Shown piece after piece: positions 42,874 through 52,085 of a DNA stretch of 64,000 bases. Each line of letters begins with the position of its first letter. The stretch's first letter is position 1. This stretch comes from VMCP01 sp964408945 (GTDB taxonomy: Bacteria; Bacteroidota; Bacteroidia; NS11-12g; UBA955): contig CAYPBJ010000010.1 of NCBI GenBank assembly GCA_964408945.1, positions 1-64,000 of the forward strand. The letters are read 5' to 3'. The notes under the pieces were generated by a model that was given only the letters and a program-made list of their open reading frames with translations, ran no database searches and had not been told where the DNA came from. Both the position numbers and the translations under genes were made by a program.

Positions 42874-44208
42874 ATGGGCGAAAAAATAGTTTTGGTAGGC
42901 GGCGGTTTGGCCGGTAGCTTAATGTCAATCTACTTAGCAAAAAAAGGTTACGATGTGCATTTGTACGAGCGACGTTCAGATATGAGAGGAGGTAACTATC
43001 AAGGCGGTCGTTCCATCAATTTGGCCCTATCGGTTAGAGGCATAACGGCATTGGAAAAGGTAGGACTTACCAAAGAAATTTTGGATATTTCCATCCCCAT
43101 GTATGGTCGTATGATGCACAGTACTGCCGGAGATTTGAATTACCAAGCCTATGGTCGCGACGATCAAGCCATTTACTCTGTTTCAAGGGGAGAATTGAAC
43201 ATTCGCTTACTTCAATTAGCTGATCAATATCCCAATATTCACATGTATTTTGATCAAAAATGCTACAAAATGGATTTAGAACATAATGTAGCATGGTTTG
43301 AAGATGTAGACGGGAATAAACACGAAGTTAGGGGAGATGTATTCTTGGCCACAGATGGAGCATTTTCGGCGCTCAGAGAAGCCATGATTAAGAATCCTAG
43401 ACACAATTTCTCTCAAACTTATGAAAGCCACGGTTATAAAGAATTAGAAATTGTTCCAGGTCCCAATTCAACCTTCCAAATGGAAGAAAAAGCCTTGCAT
43501 ATTTGGCCTAGATCTAGTTTCATGATGATTGCATTGCCCAATCCGGGTGGCAACTTTACCTGTACGTTGTTTATGCCGTATGATGGTGAAGTGAGTTTTT
43601 CAAAACTTAATACTGATGATGAAATCAAGGCATTTTTCAACGAATATTTCGCAGATGCAATCCCAATGATGCCCAATTTATTGGAAGATTTCAAAGGAAA
43701 TCCCATTGGGCACCTTGCCACTATGAGAACATATCCTTGGGTGAAAAACAAATCAGCCTTGATGGGTGATGCTGCTCATGCGATAGTTCCATTTTACGGA
43801 CAAGGAATGAATTGTTCTTTCGAAGATTGTGTGGTGTTAGATGAGTGCATATCTAAGTTTGAAGGCGACTGGGATAAAATCCTACACCAATATCAAATAT
43901 TAAGAAAAACCAATGCAGACGCCATTGCCGATCTCGCTCTCCAAAATTTCATTGAAATGCGTGATTTAGTGGGATTGCCTGAATTCTTGAGAAAAAAGAA
44001 GATTGAAAAAGTATTGGTAGATTCCTATCCTGGCTTGTATCGCAGTCAATACGAGAGGGTAACTTTTTCAAATGATAACTACCGCGATGCATTGAACGCC
44101 GGTGAAAAGAACGATAGATTTATTCAACATCTCATTGATCATAACTTAGAAGATCAATTGGAAAATGCAGATACCATTAAGCCTCTACTTAACGACTGGT
44201 TTGCTTGA
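42874..44208 (+). CDS. kmo: kynurenine 3-monooxygenase
   Basis: FAD-dependent aromatic hydroxylase converting L-kynurenine to 3-hydroxykynurenine with NADPH and oxygen, on the path from tryptophan to quinolinate/NAD. Rossmann motif VGGGLAGSL at residues 7-15, the KMO-specific GGRSINLALSVRG (about residues 46-58), FAD motif MGDAAHAIVPFYGQGMNC (about 295-312). 444 aa is close to other bacterial KMOs, with a C-terminal helical part but no mitochondrial-type anchor. Start ATG 42874 is fixed by the promoter. No other kynurenine-pathway gene is in the window. Overlaps the convergent small gene by 24 bp. Confidence 0.93.
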   Translation: MGEKIVLVGGGLAGSLMSIYLAKKGYDVHLYERRSDMRGGNYQGGRSINLALSVRGITALEKVGLTKEILDISIPMYGRMMHSTAGDLNYQAYGRDDQAIYSVSRGELNIRLLQLADQYPNIHMYFDQKCYKMDLEHNVAWFEDVDGNKHEVRGDVFLATDGAFSALREAMIKNPRHNFSQTYESHGYKELEIVPGPNSTFQMEEKALHIWPRSSFMMIALPNPGGNFTCTLFMPYDGEVSFSKLNTDDEIKAFFNEYFADAIPMMPNLLEDFKGNPIGHLATMRTYPWVKNKSALMGDAAHAIVPFYGQGMNCSFEDCVVLDECISKFEGDWDKILHQYQILRKTNADAIADLALQNFIEMRDLVGLPEFLRKKKIEKVLVDSYPGLYRSQYERVTFSNDNYRDALNAGEKNDRFIQHLIDHNLEDQLENADTIKPLLNDWFA

Positions 44209-44415
44209 TTTTTCTTTGGCGTCGATGACTGAGTCTACAAAATCAGGGTTGTATTTGGTTTTGTATTGCAGTTTTTGAGTGTATTTCTCACCCGTGCGCT
44301 TTCTGTATTCTCTATTGGGAAGCAAAATGGTTATGTAAGCCCATGTCGCCATACCCAAAATGATGGTCAAGAAAACGATTGCTACGGCTAGTTTTTGTTT
44401 TTGCTGTTTTTCCAT
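44185..44415 (-). CDS. small single-pass membrane protein, function unknown
   Basis: 76 aa: charged N-terminus, one hydrophobic helix (about residues 9-32), then a Lys/Tyr-rich soluble tail. Not recognised. It starts 14 nt after the Ldh-family gene on the same strand and may share its transcript. Its 3' 24 bp overlap the end of kmo in the opposite strand. Length is modest, but the clean membrane segment, the position and a proper stop support it as real. Confidence 0.55.
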   Translation of the reverse strand: MEKQQKQKLAVAIVFLTIILGMATWAYITILLPNREYRKRTGEKYTQKLQYKTKYNPDFVDSVIDAKEKSSKPVVK

Positions 44416-44428
44416 GAGGGATTATTAA

Positions 44429-45514
44429 TTAAACAAATAAATTAGAATTCAGTTTCAATTCCTGATTCAGTGATTTCAAATCTTCAAAAACCACCTCATT
44501 CAATTCTATGCCATTTACCTTGCGATCTTTTTCATGAATTCGCTCTGGTTCACCCGGAACAATGACGGGTTGATCCGAATTTGCTGGAATGGACTTTTTG
44601 AAGCGGTCTATCCAGATATCTAACTGATTTTTAGCTGTTTGGGCATCTGAAAATCCATCCAAACTCCAACATCCTACAAAATGTCCAATGCCTTTGCCGG
44701 GAGCATCAGCGGCCGGGTCTAAAAAGGATACAAATGGCGGCACCCAAGGTCCAAAATTGGCACCTGTTAATACACCACTGAAGATATCAACCCAAGTTCC
44801 TAAACCGTAACCTTTGTGGAATCCATGGTCAGCATCGCTACCCAAAGGAAGCAATCCACCCCCTGATTTCAGAGCATTTGGGTCTTTTGTCGATGTGCCA
44901 TCAGCATTTAAAACCCAACCTTCAGGTATTTCCTTGTTTGAACGGCTGGCAATTTCCAATTTGCCATTTGCCGCCGCCGATGTGGCCATATCTAATACGA
45001 ATTCGCGTCCATCGTTTCCCGGAATAGCAACACAAATAGGGTTGGTGCCTAACATTCGTTCGCGACCGCCTGCTGGATATACCAATGGGCTGGCATTGGT
45101 CATCGCAATTCCAACGGCATCAATGTCAAATGCCCTTAGTGCATGATATGCGGCAATTCCAAAGTGATTTGAATTTTGTATTCCTACCCATCCCGATCCA
45201 TACTCCTCACACATTTCCATGGCTTTCTCCATGGCAAAATGAGCTGAAACCAATCCAATTCCTCCGTCTGCATCCAGATTACCCATGGTTCTTTTCCTTG
45301 CAGTAAAGTTGAATTTTGGTTTGGGGTTTATTCTGCCTTTATCAATCAATCTAACATAACCACTCAATCTCGCCACACCATGACTGTCTATACCTCTCAG
45401 GTCTGCCGAAATCAACACATCAGCACTGATTCGGGCATGATCTCCCGAAAATCCTTTGTTTAAGAAGACTTCTTGCACAAATTGGTGCAAGGCTACATGT
45501 TTGATAGCACTCAT
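44429..45514 (-). CDS. Ldh family oxidoreductase (malate/L-lactate dehydrogenase type)
   Basis: NAD(P)-dependent 2-hydroxyacid dehydrogenase of the type II malate/lactate (YlbC/ComC-like) family, unrelated to Rossmann LDHs. Hallmarks: DLRGIDSHGVARLSGYV (about residues 34-50), the catalytic His in NSNHFGIAAYHALRA and DMATSAAANGKLE. 361 aa. The substrate may be malate, lactate, sulfolactate or ureidoglycolate; sequence alone does not decide. Starts 3 nt after the M61 peptidase gene ends, same strand. Confidence 0.86.
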   Translation of the reverse strand: MSAIKHVALHQFVQEVFLNKGFSGDHARISADVLISADLRGIDSHGVARLSGYVRLIDKGRINPKPKFNFTARKRTMGNLDADGGIGLVSAHFAMEKAMEMCEEYGSGWVGIQNSNHFGIAAYHALRAFDIDAVGIAMTNASPLVYPAGGRERMLGTNPICVAIPGNDGREFVLDMATSAAANGKLEIASRSNKEIPEGWVLNADGTSTKDPNALKSGGGLLPLGSDADHGFHKGYGLGTWVDIFSGVLTGANFGPWVPPFVSFLDPAADAPGKGIGHFVGCWSLDGFSDAQTAKNQLDIWIDRFKKSIPANSDQPVIVPGEPERIHEKDRKVNGIELNEVVFEDLKSLNQELKLNSNLFV

Positions 45515-45517
45515 TAT

Positions 45518-47416
45518 TTAAAGGTACTTTGATCTAAGCCAAGTTTGAATTGCACCACTTTTTTCCCAAAATGGATTTGTTTTGATTTGCAGTGCTTCCA
45601 AAGCATCCCCTTTAAATTTAAGATTGATTTGATATTGTTTCAACGGTTCGAATCCACCTTTTAACTCCTGAATATTGCCGCCGCGGTTAATCAAAACGGT
45701 GAATTGATTTTCTCCTGCGGCCCTCAAAGAGTTGCAGATTTTATCAATGTCATTGGTGGTTCTATAATTGTTGATGGATATAATTTCATCACCCACTTGA
45801 ATTCCGAATTTTAACCCATTTCCCTTGATGTTAACGTACGATACCTTTTGCAACCCGTCTTTGGTTTCAAAGGAAAGTCCCCATTCATTCAAAAGTTGGG
45901 TTGACTCTTCAACCTCTAAATAGGTTAATTTATCAAAGGTGCCTTTATAATCTGGACGTTGAGTTGTTTCAAGCCAAACGTGGAATTTATCAGTTAAATC
46001 AATTCCAGCGACTGAATTGCAGACTTTCCAAAATTCCTCTTCGGTGTAACCTGTGCCTAAATACCCAAATTTTTTGGCGCCATAAAAATCTTTCCATAAC
46101 ACTTTAAAAACATCGTCTAAAGATTTCTTCCCTTTTGTAGCGGCGCAAATTTCAATATCCAACAGAGCAGCCACAATCATCCCTTTGGAATAGTAAGAAT
46201 AAGAATTGTTTTTGCTGTGTTCAAAAGGGCGATACTCCTTAACCCAAGTATTGAAACTCATGTCATGCAGGGTTGCCACTTCACTGCCAGGTCTATTTTC
46301 ATGTGCATTAATGCTAGTGCTGAGAGTTTGTAAAAAAGATTTAGGCCCTACAAATCCTGCTCTAACCAACGCCAATTCATCATAATATGAGGTAATACCT
46401 TCGGCAATCCATAAAGAGCGAGTGTAGTTTTCTTCCGAATAATTAAAGGGGCCCAATTCTACGGGTCTGATTCGTTTTACGTTCCATAAGTGGAAGTATT
46501 CATGCGCTACCAGTCCCAAGAAACTGCGGTAGCGATTGGGGTCTGTATATCCCAATCGGCTCATCATCAATACGGTAGAGTTTAAGTGTTCAATTCCGCC
46601 GCCGCCATTTTCCACGTTTTGAACAATAAACACATAAGGTTTACAAGGCTGTGTTTCGCAAGGAAACTCTCCCACAATATCAAACATGGTGGTGCAGATC
46701 TTTTGCATGTCCGTTTTTAACTGATCTTTGTTTGCGTTGTTTTTTCCAACTAAGGCAACCATGTGTTTTACTCCAGCAACTTCAAAATCAAAGGTTTCAA
46801 AATTGCCAAGCTGCACCGGTGAATCGACCAATTCATCATAGTTTCTATACTTGAAGGTGATTTGTCCAGCTCCTTTGTTGGATGTTTTTTCCTCTTCGAG
46901 GGACGTGGCCACGGATTTCCAACTTTCGGGGTAATTGATTGTGACGGTTCCAGACTCATTGGTTTTGCCATCTACCGAGGTATTATTGTCTACATACATC
47001 AATACTGAAGCCATGTTCAACAGAGCTTGTTCGGTGCTTATGTAAGAGGTTCTTACGCTGAAATCGAAACAATAAATTTCGTAAGATATCTTGATTTTAT
47101 CGCCTTTTTTTGCCTCAACTATCCATTGGTTTTTAGATTGCTGTTTTAACGGAATCACACTTTTAGGTGAATTTTTCTGCATGTAAACTTTATTTACATT
47201 TCTTGAAAACTCACGTAAAAGGTAACTTCCGGGTGTCCATGTTGGCAGAGTAATGCTACCTGAAGGGCCGTCATGTTCTGCTATGTACTCCATTTCAACA
47301 AAAGCATAGTGTGAGTTGGGAACGGGAATGGAAATTTTGTAATTAACTTGGTTTTTTGCCATAAGAGACGTGGTTAAACTGATGAATGCACATATAACGA
47401 GTATTGTCTTCCGCAT
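45518..47416 (-). CDS. M61 family metallopeptidase (glycyl aminopeptidase type) with PDZ domain
   Basis: Exported zinc peptidase. Signal peptide about residues 1-20; N-terminal beta domain (peptidase_M61_N, about 25-190); catalytic domain with HEYFHLWNVKRI (zinc His pair and catalytic Glu, about residue 303) and the third ligand Glu in WIAEGITSYYDEL. A C-terminal PDZ domain (about 510-590) has GLKFGIQVGDEIISIN. Total 632 aa, normal for the family, which prefers N-terminal Gly or Ala substrates. First gene of a likely three-gene minus-strand unit. Confidence 0.9.
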   Translation of the reverse strand: MRKTILVICAFISLTTSLMAKNQVNYKISIPVPNSHYAFVEMEYIAEHDGPSGSITLPTWTPGSYLLREFSRNVNKVYMQKNSPKSVIPLKQQSKNQWIVEAKKGDKIKISYEIYCFDFSVRTSYISTEQALLNMASVLMYVDNNTSVDGKTNESGTVTINYPESWKSVATSLEEEKTSNKGAGQITFKYRNYDELVDSPVQLGNFETFDFEVAGVKHMVALVGKNNANKDQLKTDMQKICTTMFDIVGEFPCETQPCKPYVFIVQNVENGGGGIEHLNSTVLMMSRLGYTDPNRYRSFLGLVAHEYFHLWNVKRIRPVELGPFNYSEENYTRSLWIAEGITSYYDELALVRAGFVGPKSFLQTLSTSINAHENRPGSEVATLHDMSFNTWVKEYRPFEHSKNNSYSYYSKGMIVAALLDIEICAATKGKKSLDDVFKVLWKDFYGAKKFGYLGTGYTEEEFWKVCNSVAGIDLTDKFHVWLETTQRPDYKGTFDKLTYLEVEESTQLLNEWGLSFETKDGLQKVSYVNIKGNGLKFGIQVGDEIISINNYRTTNDIDKICNSLRAAGENQFTVLINRGGNIQELKGGFEPLKQYQINLKFKGDALEALQIKTNPFWEKSGAIQTWLRSKYL

Positions 47417-47476
47417 GTCGCAAATTTCGGTAAATCTGCTTACAATAATGTATATTCGTTTATTCTGTTTAGAATT

Positions 47477-47977
47477 ATGATGATATTCAAGATTAATAGA
47501 CGAATTTTTAGTGCATTAGGTATGGTTGCACTTTTGGTCATGTTCATGGCTTCATGCGATGAAGATAACAAACCTACCAATCCTAATGATACTACCAAAA
47601 AAGATACGGTCATGGATACTGCTTCATTGGCACAGAAGGTTTTTGAACTTTATGTGTTGAATAAAGCTACAAGAATTAAATTAGCCATTGACACCGGTGG
47701 AAACAACATTACTCCTGATTTTTCAGATATGGTAATTTACTTGAGAAAAGAAACTTTTTATAACGGCCCATTAGAAATTTTAGCAAATGGCACAAAATAC
47801 GTAGGTACCTGGAGTTCTAATTATGATTATTCTTTTTTGGATTTGAATATTGAAGGACTGCCACAATTCAAGTTTTTTGAAAATACCTGGCGATTCAAAT
47901 ACAAATCTTTAGATTTATTGATTTTGGTGCCGCGTTCAAATCCTTTGAAGAAGGAAATGCACTTAGACCATCTATAA
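47477..47977 (+). CDS. lipoprotein, function unknown
   Basis: 166 aa with a lipobox at Cys27 (FMASC), followed by an acidic, Asn/Thr-rich linker (DEDNKPTNPNDTTKKD) and about 110 residues of mixed beta structure, for example DFSDMVIYLRKETFYNGP and KYVGTWSSNYDYSFLDL. Not recognised; it resembles small lipocalin-like lipoproteins. A -7-like TATATTCG with one mismatch lies at 47452-47459. Convergent with the next gene, 3 nt apart. Confidence 0.6.
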   Translation: MMIFKINRRIFSALGMVALLVMFMASCDEDNKPTNPNDTTKKDTVMDTASLAQKVFELYVLNKATRIKLAIDTGGNNITPDFSDMVIYLRKETFYNGPLEILANGTKYVGTWSSNYDYSFLDLNIEGLPQFKFFENTWRFKYKSLDLLILVPRSNPLKKEMHLDHL

Positions 47978-47980
47978 AAT

Positions 47981-49270
47981 CTATTCTTCCTCTCTGACCA
48001 TAATTACGGTCTTTCTAACTTGTTGACGAACATTTGGATTGAAATACTCCATTTCGTCTTTTTTCATTTGCCAAGGATGTCTCAAATTATCATAGAAAAC
48101 GTACTTCACCATGGCTGATGCTTGGTGGGTTCCATTAGATAACATATTGTATTGGAATCCGTATCGAATGCTTTTTTGTCCTAAACTAGCGCCAATTCCA
48201 AAATTTATGAACTGAGAATTGATCACTCCAGAGCCAAACATCCCCCGGTAACGACGCACTTTAAATCCGTTTTCATTGTCGTTGTCATTATCGAAATAAG
48301 CAGAAACGAAACCGGCATCGCTGAGTGCACCAAAATTTGTTAGGGATGTTATACCTGCCCAAACTTCGCCTCTACGGAAGCTTTTTCCTACATTTAACCC
48401 GTATTGAATGGATCTGTTAAAAAGGTCAATTCTTTCGAATTGTTGATTGAACCAAACGCGGTTACCTCGGAAATTAAAATCTTGGTAATTCAGCGCATCA
48501 GGAGTTAAGTTGATGCTTTGATTCCAATTACTTAGGGTGAAATTAGCAGTCACGTGCCAACCCATGTAATGGTATTTTTGCAACCAATAGAGCATATCAT
48601 GTGCAATGTGCATCATGTAGAAACGCGTTCTGTTAGATGTTGCCAACCCACGATCGTTTAAAGGGGCTGAATTATACAATAAATAGGTTCCTGCAAGTTC
48701 AAATGCATAGCCGGGGGCAAATCGCAACAAAACCATGGTTCTTGGCGCAATCGCTTCTGTAAGTCCAAGTTGACTTAACGACGGAATTCTCCAGCGTATA
48801 CTATCTTGCATAGAAGAAGGGCCATTAAATGGCCTGCCGTTAGGGTCTTCTAATTGGAAGAACAATTTTTCTTCGGGTTCAAACAATTCACTATTGGCTT
48901 TAAATTGCAACAAGTTCGAACCGTAAATAATTTGATTTTCAATATTGGGTGCCGTATCTAAATTACTGTAGTGGTCACCAATTACAGACTGAGGTAACCT
49001 TGCCGAAACTCCGGTACGTAGTTCTAAACTAAATGCACTTGGGGCATACATTTGGGTTCCATGGAAAACCATGAAGCTTTGAGCCGGGTACACGGAGGTA
49101 AAAAGGTCTTTAGCGTATTGATTGGAAAATGATTGATAGAATCTAGAAATGTTCTCTACTTGCTTTATTTGATTTTCCAAAGTTTGACCTTTCAAACTAA
49201 TTATTGATTTCGCAGTGAATGAAATCAATAGAGATAAAGTAATTTTAAGAAATTGGCCTTTGAAGTTCAT
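47981..49270 (-). CDS. outer-membrane beta-barrel protein, function unknown
   Basis: Hydrophobic N-terminus (signal peptide about residues 8-28), then about 400 residues with a beta-barrel pattern: alternating aromatic strands such as YAFELAGTYLLYN, YGLNVGKSFRRGEVWAGI and IRYGFQYNMLSNGTHQASAMVKYVF near the C-terminus. No family name can be given. ATG at 49270 chosen over the upstream TTG at 49282; a minus-strand -7 element (49287-49294) lies 16 nt upstream. Probably a porin or surface protein with a Lys/Glu-rich C-terminal tail that is not barrel-like. Confidence 0.6.
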   Translation of the reverse strand: MNFKGQFLKITLSLLISFTAKSIISLKGQTLENQIKQVENISRFYQSFSNQYAKDLFTSVYPAQSFMVFHGTQMYAPSAFSLELRTGVSARLPQSVIGDHYSNLDTAPNIENQIIYGSNLLQFKANSELFEPEEKLFFQLEDPNGRPFNGPSSMQDSIRWRIPSLSQLGLTEAIAPRTMVLLRFAPGYAFELAGTYLLYNSAPLNDRGLATSNRTRFYMMHIAHDMLYWLQKYHYMGWHVTANFTLSNWNQSINLTPDALNYQDFNFRGNRVWFNQQFERIDLFNRSIQYGLNVGKSFRRGEVWAGITSLTNFGALSDAGFVSAYFDNDNDNENGFKVRRYRGMFGSGVINSQFINFGIGASLGQKSIRYGFQYNMLSNGTHQASAMVKYVFYDNLRHPWQMKKDEMEYFNPNVRQQVRKTVIMVREEE

Positions 49271-49286
49271 GAGGTCATTCAATGTT

Positions 49287-49294
49287 CAAATATA
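49287..49294 (-). promoter_or_regulatory. -7 promoter element of the barrel protein gene
   Basis: Minus-strand TATATTTG (TAnnTTTG), 16 nt before the ATG at 49270. Confidence 0.55.
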
Positions 49295-49337
49295 CGTAAA
49301 AACAAATTGAACACCGATTTGTATGAAGAGACTACGT

Positions 49338-49345
49338 TATCTTTG
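49338..49345 (+). promoter_or_regulatory. -7 promoter element of the DUF2480 gene
   Basis: TATCTTTG (TAnnTTTG) ends 5 nt before the ATG at 49351; predicted leaderless mRNA. Confidence 0.6.
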
Positions 49346-49350
49346 TGTTT

Positions 49351-49869
49351 ATGCAAGAACCCATCATTAATAAGGTTGCCCAAAGTGGTCTGATTACCTT
49401 CAATTTGGAGAAATACTATCCTCAAGGAGAAAGAAAGCAGATTGATCTTAAAGATGTGCTATTCATGGGTATGATTCTCAAAGAGAAAGACTTTAGGCAA
49501 TGGGTGAAGGAACACGATTGGAATCAATACCAAAATGCGTTTGTAGCTGTTTATTGCAGTACTGACGCCATCATTCCAACCTGGGCCTACATGCTTGTAG
49601 CCTCGAAGCTATCAGGAATTGCCAACAAGGTGGTGTTTGGAAATTTGCAAACATTGGAATCCATTTTGTGGGAAGATGCCATCAAAGATATTGATCAAGA
49701 GCAGTACAGAGATGAAAAAATGGTAATAAAAGGATGCTCCAATTTACCGGTTAGCGAAGCGGCTTATTTGCTGATAACTCAAAAGTTAACACCTGTTGTG
49801 TCTTCACTCATGTTTGGTGAACCTTGCAGTACTGTTCCAGTATACAAGGCTCCCAAAAAAGAGAATTAG
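49351..49869 (+). CDS. DUF2480 family protein
   Basis: Cytoplasmic protein of 172 aa, widespread in Bacteroidota and undescribed. Family signature at the N-terminus (INKVAQSGLITFNLEKYYP) and GMILKEKDFRQWVKEHDW (about residues 45-62); Cys and Gly in the last third (VIKGCSNLPVSEAAY) are conserved in the family as I remember it. ATG at 49351 fixed by the promoter. Tail-to-tail overlap of 4 bp with pyk. Confidence 0.8.
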   Translation: MQEPIINKVAQSGLITFNLEKYYPQGERKQIDLKDVLFMGMILKEKDFRQWVKEHDWNQYQNAFVAVYCSTDAIIPTWAYMLVASKLSGIANKVVFGNLQTLESILWEDAIKDIDQEQYRDEKMVIKGCSNLPVSEAAYLLITQKLTPVVSSLMFGEPCSTVPVYKAPKKEN

Positions 49870-51296
49870 TCAACCAAACTAATTTTTATGGTGTTGGTAC
49901 GCTGACGCTTTTTGAGCGGCATACTCGCGCAATTTATGACATAGTCTTGCGGAGCAACCCATTCATCATCTCTCAAAATATTGATAACATCTTCAAAGGT
50001 TTGATCAGTACTAACATATTGATCGTAATGGTATCCTCTGACCCCCCAAAGCAAGTTCAATGTGGTTAACATGTGCAGATCAGGAGTAAAAATAAAAATA
50101 TTTGCTTCAGGTCTATAACTAGCCACTCTAAAACCCGTGTAACCGCTTTTTGTCATGGCAACAATGGCTTTTGCTTTTAAGTGGTCACTCATGCGCACGG
50201 CAGTAAAACAAACTTCGTCGCTGGCAAAAGAAGGTGAATCTGGTTGTGGTCTCACTCCCTTATAATAGGCTCTACGGTCTTTTTCAACATCTCCAATGAT
50301 ATCACTCATGACTTCTACCACTCTCACCGGATATTTACCTACAGACGTTTCAGCTGACAACATCACAGCATCTGCACCATCTAATACTGCATTTGCTACG
50401 TCCGTAATTTCAGCTCTCGTAGGCATAGAATCTACTATCATGCTTTCCATCATTTGAGTAGCAATAATGACCGGTTTAGCATGTAAAATACATGTATCAA
50501 CCAACCTTTTTTGAATCAATGGTACTTGTTGAAGAGGCACTTCCACTCCTAAATCACCGCGTGCCACCATCACTGCATCAGTCACCTTTACGATGCTGTC
50601 AAAATTCTCTACAGCTTCCGGTTTTTCAATTTTGGCAATGACTCTCGCACGACTGCCTTTTTCGGCTATAATCTTTTTTAATTGGATGATGTCATCTGCT
50701 GTACGGACAAAACTCAGTGCTACCCAATCAACATCCAAAGACAATCCAAAATCAAGGTCAATTAAATCTTTTTCAGTTAAACAAGGTGCTGAGATCTTGG
50801 TATTGGGCAGGTTAAATCCCTTGTTGGAGCTAAGTTCTCCACCTACTACTACCTGAGCCCTAAGGTGTTCGCTATCAATTCTTTCTGTGATTACCAATTC
50901 TACTTTACCGTCGTTTAGAAGAATTCTATCTCCAACATGAGCTTCGTCTGGCAATCGATCATAGCTTACGTACAATCTATCTGGGGTGCTGATACATTCT
51001 TTTGTGGTTACAATAAGGCCTTCACCGGCAATCATCATCATTTTACCGTCTACTTTTCCAATTCTTAATTTGGGACCTTGTAAATCTTGTAAGATGGCTA
51101 CGTGGCAACCTAATTTTTTGTTGATTTTACGGATGCGTTCAGCTGTTTCAGCATGAACACTGTGCTCACCGTGTGAGAAATTTAACCTGCAAACATCAAC
51201 CCCAGCATTGATGATTTTTTCAAGATTTTCTTCGGAACTACTTGCTGGCCCAATGGTTGCAACAATTTTGGTTTTGTTAAATTTCAGTCTGTGCAT
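49866..51296 (-). CDS. pyk: pyruvate kinase
   Basis: Last step of glycolysis: PEP + ADP to pyruvate + ATP. Motifs: KIVATIGPASSSEE, CRLNFSHG, LQDLQGPKLRIG, active-site IAKIEKPEAVENFDSI and the ARGDLGVEVP signature; the C-terminal allosteric domain is somewhat short. 476 aa. Starts 20 bp inside the end of the preceding IPExxxVDY-like gene, so translation is likely coupled. Confidence 0.96.
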   Translation of the reverse strand: MHRLKFNKTKIVATIGPASSSEENLEKIINAGVDVCRLNFSHGEHSVHAETAERIRKINKKLGCHVAILQDLQGPKLRIGKVDGKMMMIAGEGLIVTTKECISTPDRLYVSYDRLPDEAHVGDRILLNDGKVELVITERIDSEHLRAQVVVGGELSSNKGFNLPNTKISAPCLTEKDLIDLDFGLSLDVDWVALSFVRTADDIIQLKKIIAEKGSRARVIAKIEKPEAVENFDSIVKVTDAVMVARGDLGVEVPLQQVPLIQKRLVDTCILHAKPVIIATQMMESMIVDSMPTRAEITDVANAVLDGADAVMLSAETSVGKYPVRVVEVMSDIIGDVEKDRRAYYKGVRPQPDSPSFASDEVCFTAVRMSDHLKAKAIVAMTKSGYTGFRVASYRPEANIFIFTPDLHMLTTLNLLWGVRGYHYDQYVSTDQTFEDVINILRDDEWVAPQDYVINCASMPLKKRQRTNTIKISLVD

Positions 51297-51798
51297 TTTG
51301 CTCTTTTACAATGATAAGGTGTTTAAGAAGAGAAACCCATTTCCATTTAGAAGTTTGTTCGTCTTGCAACTGATAAACCAACTCAAATTTATTCGATGAT
51401 TTGAGTTTATTGAACCATTGCTCCACATTCAACATTCCGAAGTCTTTTTCAAACAAGAGCAAATAATCAGGTGAAGGCTTGGCTTTGACTAGCTTTCCTT
51501 GGGTTCCTTGATTTTGAATGAGCCACATTCTTGGCCATTGTTCACTGCCTTTAAAAAAGTACTCCAAATGGTATGATTCCTTTTCTTTTGACAAATTTAT
51601 TGTAAAAGGTTCTTTCTCACACACAAATTCCAAGGAAAAAGTGTCAAAAAGACACCAAGCCACAAAGTAGGGTGCTTGTGAACTATGTATAGCAATGACT
51701 TGAAAGTCACTCCCATCAAGGGTTACCGTTGATTTATGGCGTTTCAAAATGTGAGAATTGGATAAAAATTCTAACAAAAATAATTTTTTCATTCGCAT
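51277..51798 (-). CDS. IPExxxVDY-like small protein
   Basis: 173 aa, cytoplasmic, beta-rich start (FQVIAIHSSQAPYFVAWCLF) and helical end. By position, directly before pyk and divergent from acpP, it corresponds to the IPExxxVDY family of Bacteroidota; the expected motif appears only in degenerate form (KPSPDYLLLFE, near residue 105). The family has no known function. Start could be 51798 or 51792 (two Met codons). Confidence 0.65.
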   Translation of the reverse strand: MRMKKLFLLEFLSNSHILKRHKSTVTLDGSDFQVIAIHSSQAPYFVAWCLFDTFSLEFVCEKEPFTINLSKEKESYHLEYFFKGSEQWPRMWLIQNQGTQGKLVKAKPSPDYLLLFEKDFGMLNVEQWFNKLKSSNKFELVYQLQDEQTSKWKWVSLLKHLIIVKEQNAQTEI

Positions 51799-51848
51799 CT
51801 CATGAAAAAAATGTTTCTTTGTAGCCGCAAAATATCAATTTACGAATC

Positions 51849-52082
51849 ATGTCAGAAATTGCAGAAAAAGTAAAAGCAATCATCGTCGATAAGTTAGGCG
51901 TTGATGCAGCTGAGGTTAATCCCGAGGCAAGCTTCACCAATGATTTGGGAGCAGATTCTCTCGATACCGTTGAGTTAATCATGGAATTCGAGAAAGAATT
52001 CGACATTAGCATCCCAGATGATCAGGCTGAAAAAATTCAGACTGTGGGTGAGGCCATCAAATACATCGAAGAAAATAAGTAA
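51849..52082 (+). CDS. acpP: acyl carrier protein
   Basis: 77 aa carrier for growing fatty acyl chains. The 4'-phosphopantetheine attaches to Ser37 in GADSLDTVEL. Strongly acidic, four-helix pattern. Three nt before fabF, forming the acpP-fabF-rnc operon conserved in Bacteroidota. A -7-like TTTCTTTG (one mismatch) at 51814-51821. Confidence 0.97.
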   Translation: MSEIAEKVKAIIVDKLGVDAAEVNPEASFTNDLGADSLDTVELIMEFEKEFDISIPDDQAEKIQTVGEAIKYIEENK

Positions 52083-52085
52083 TCT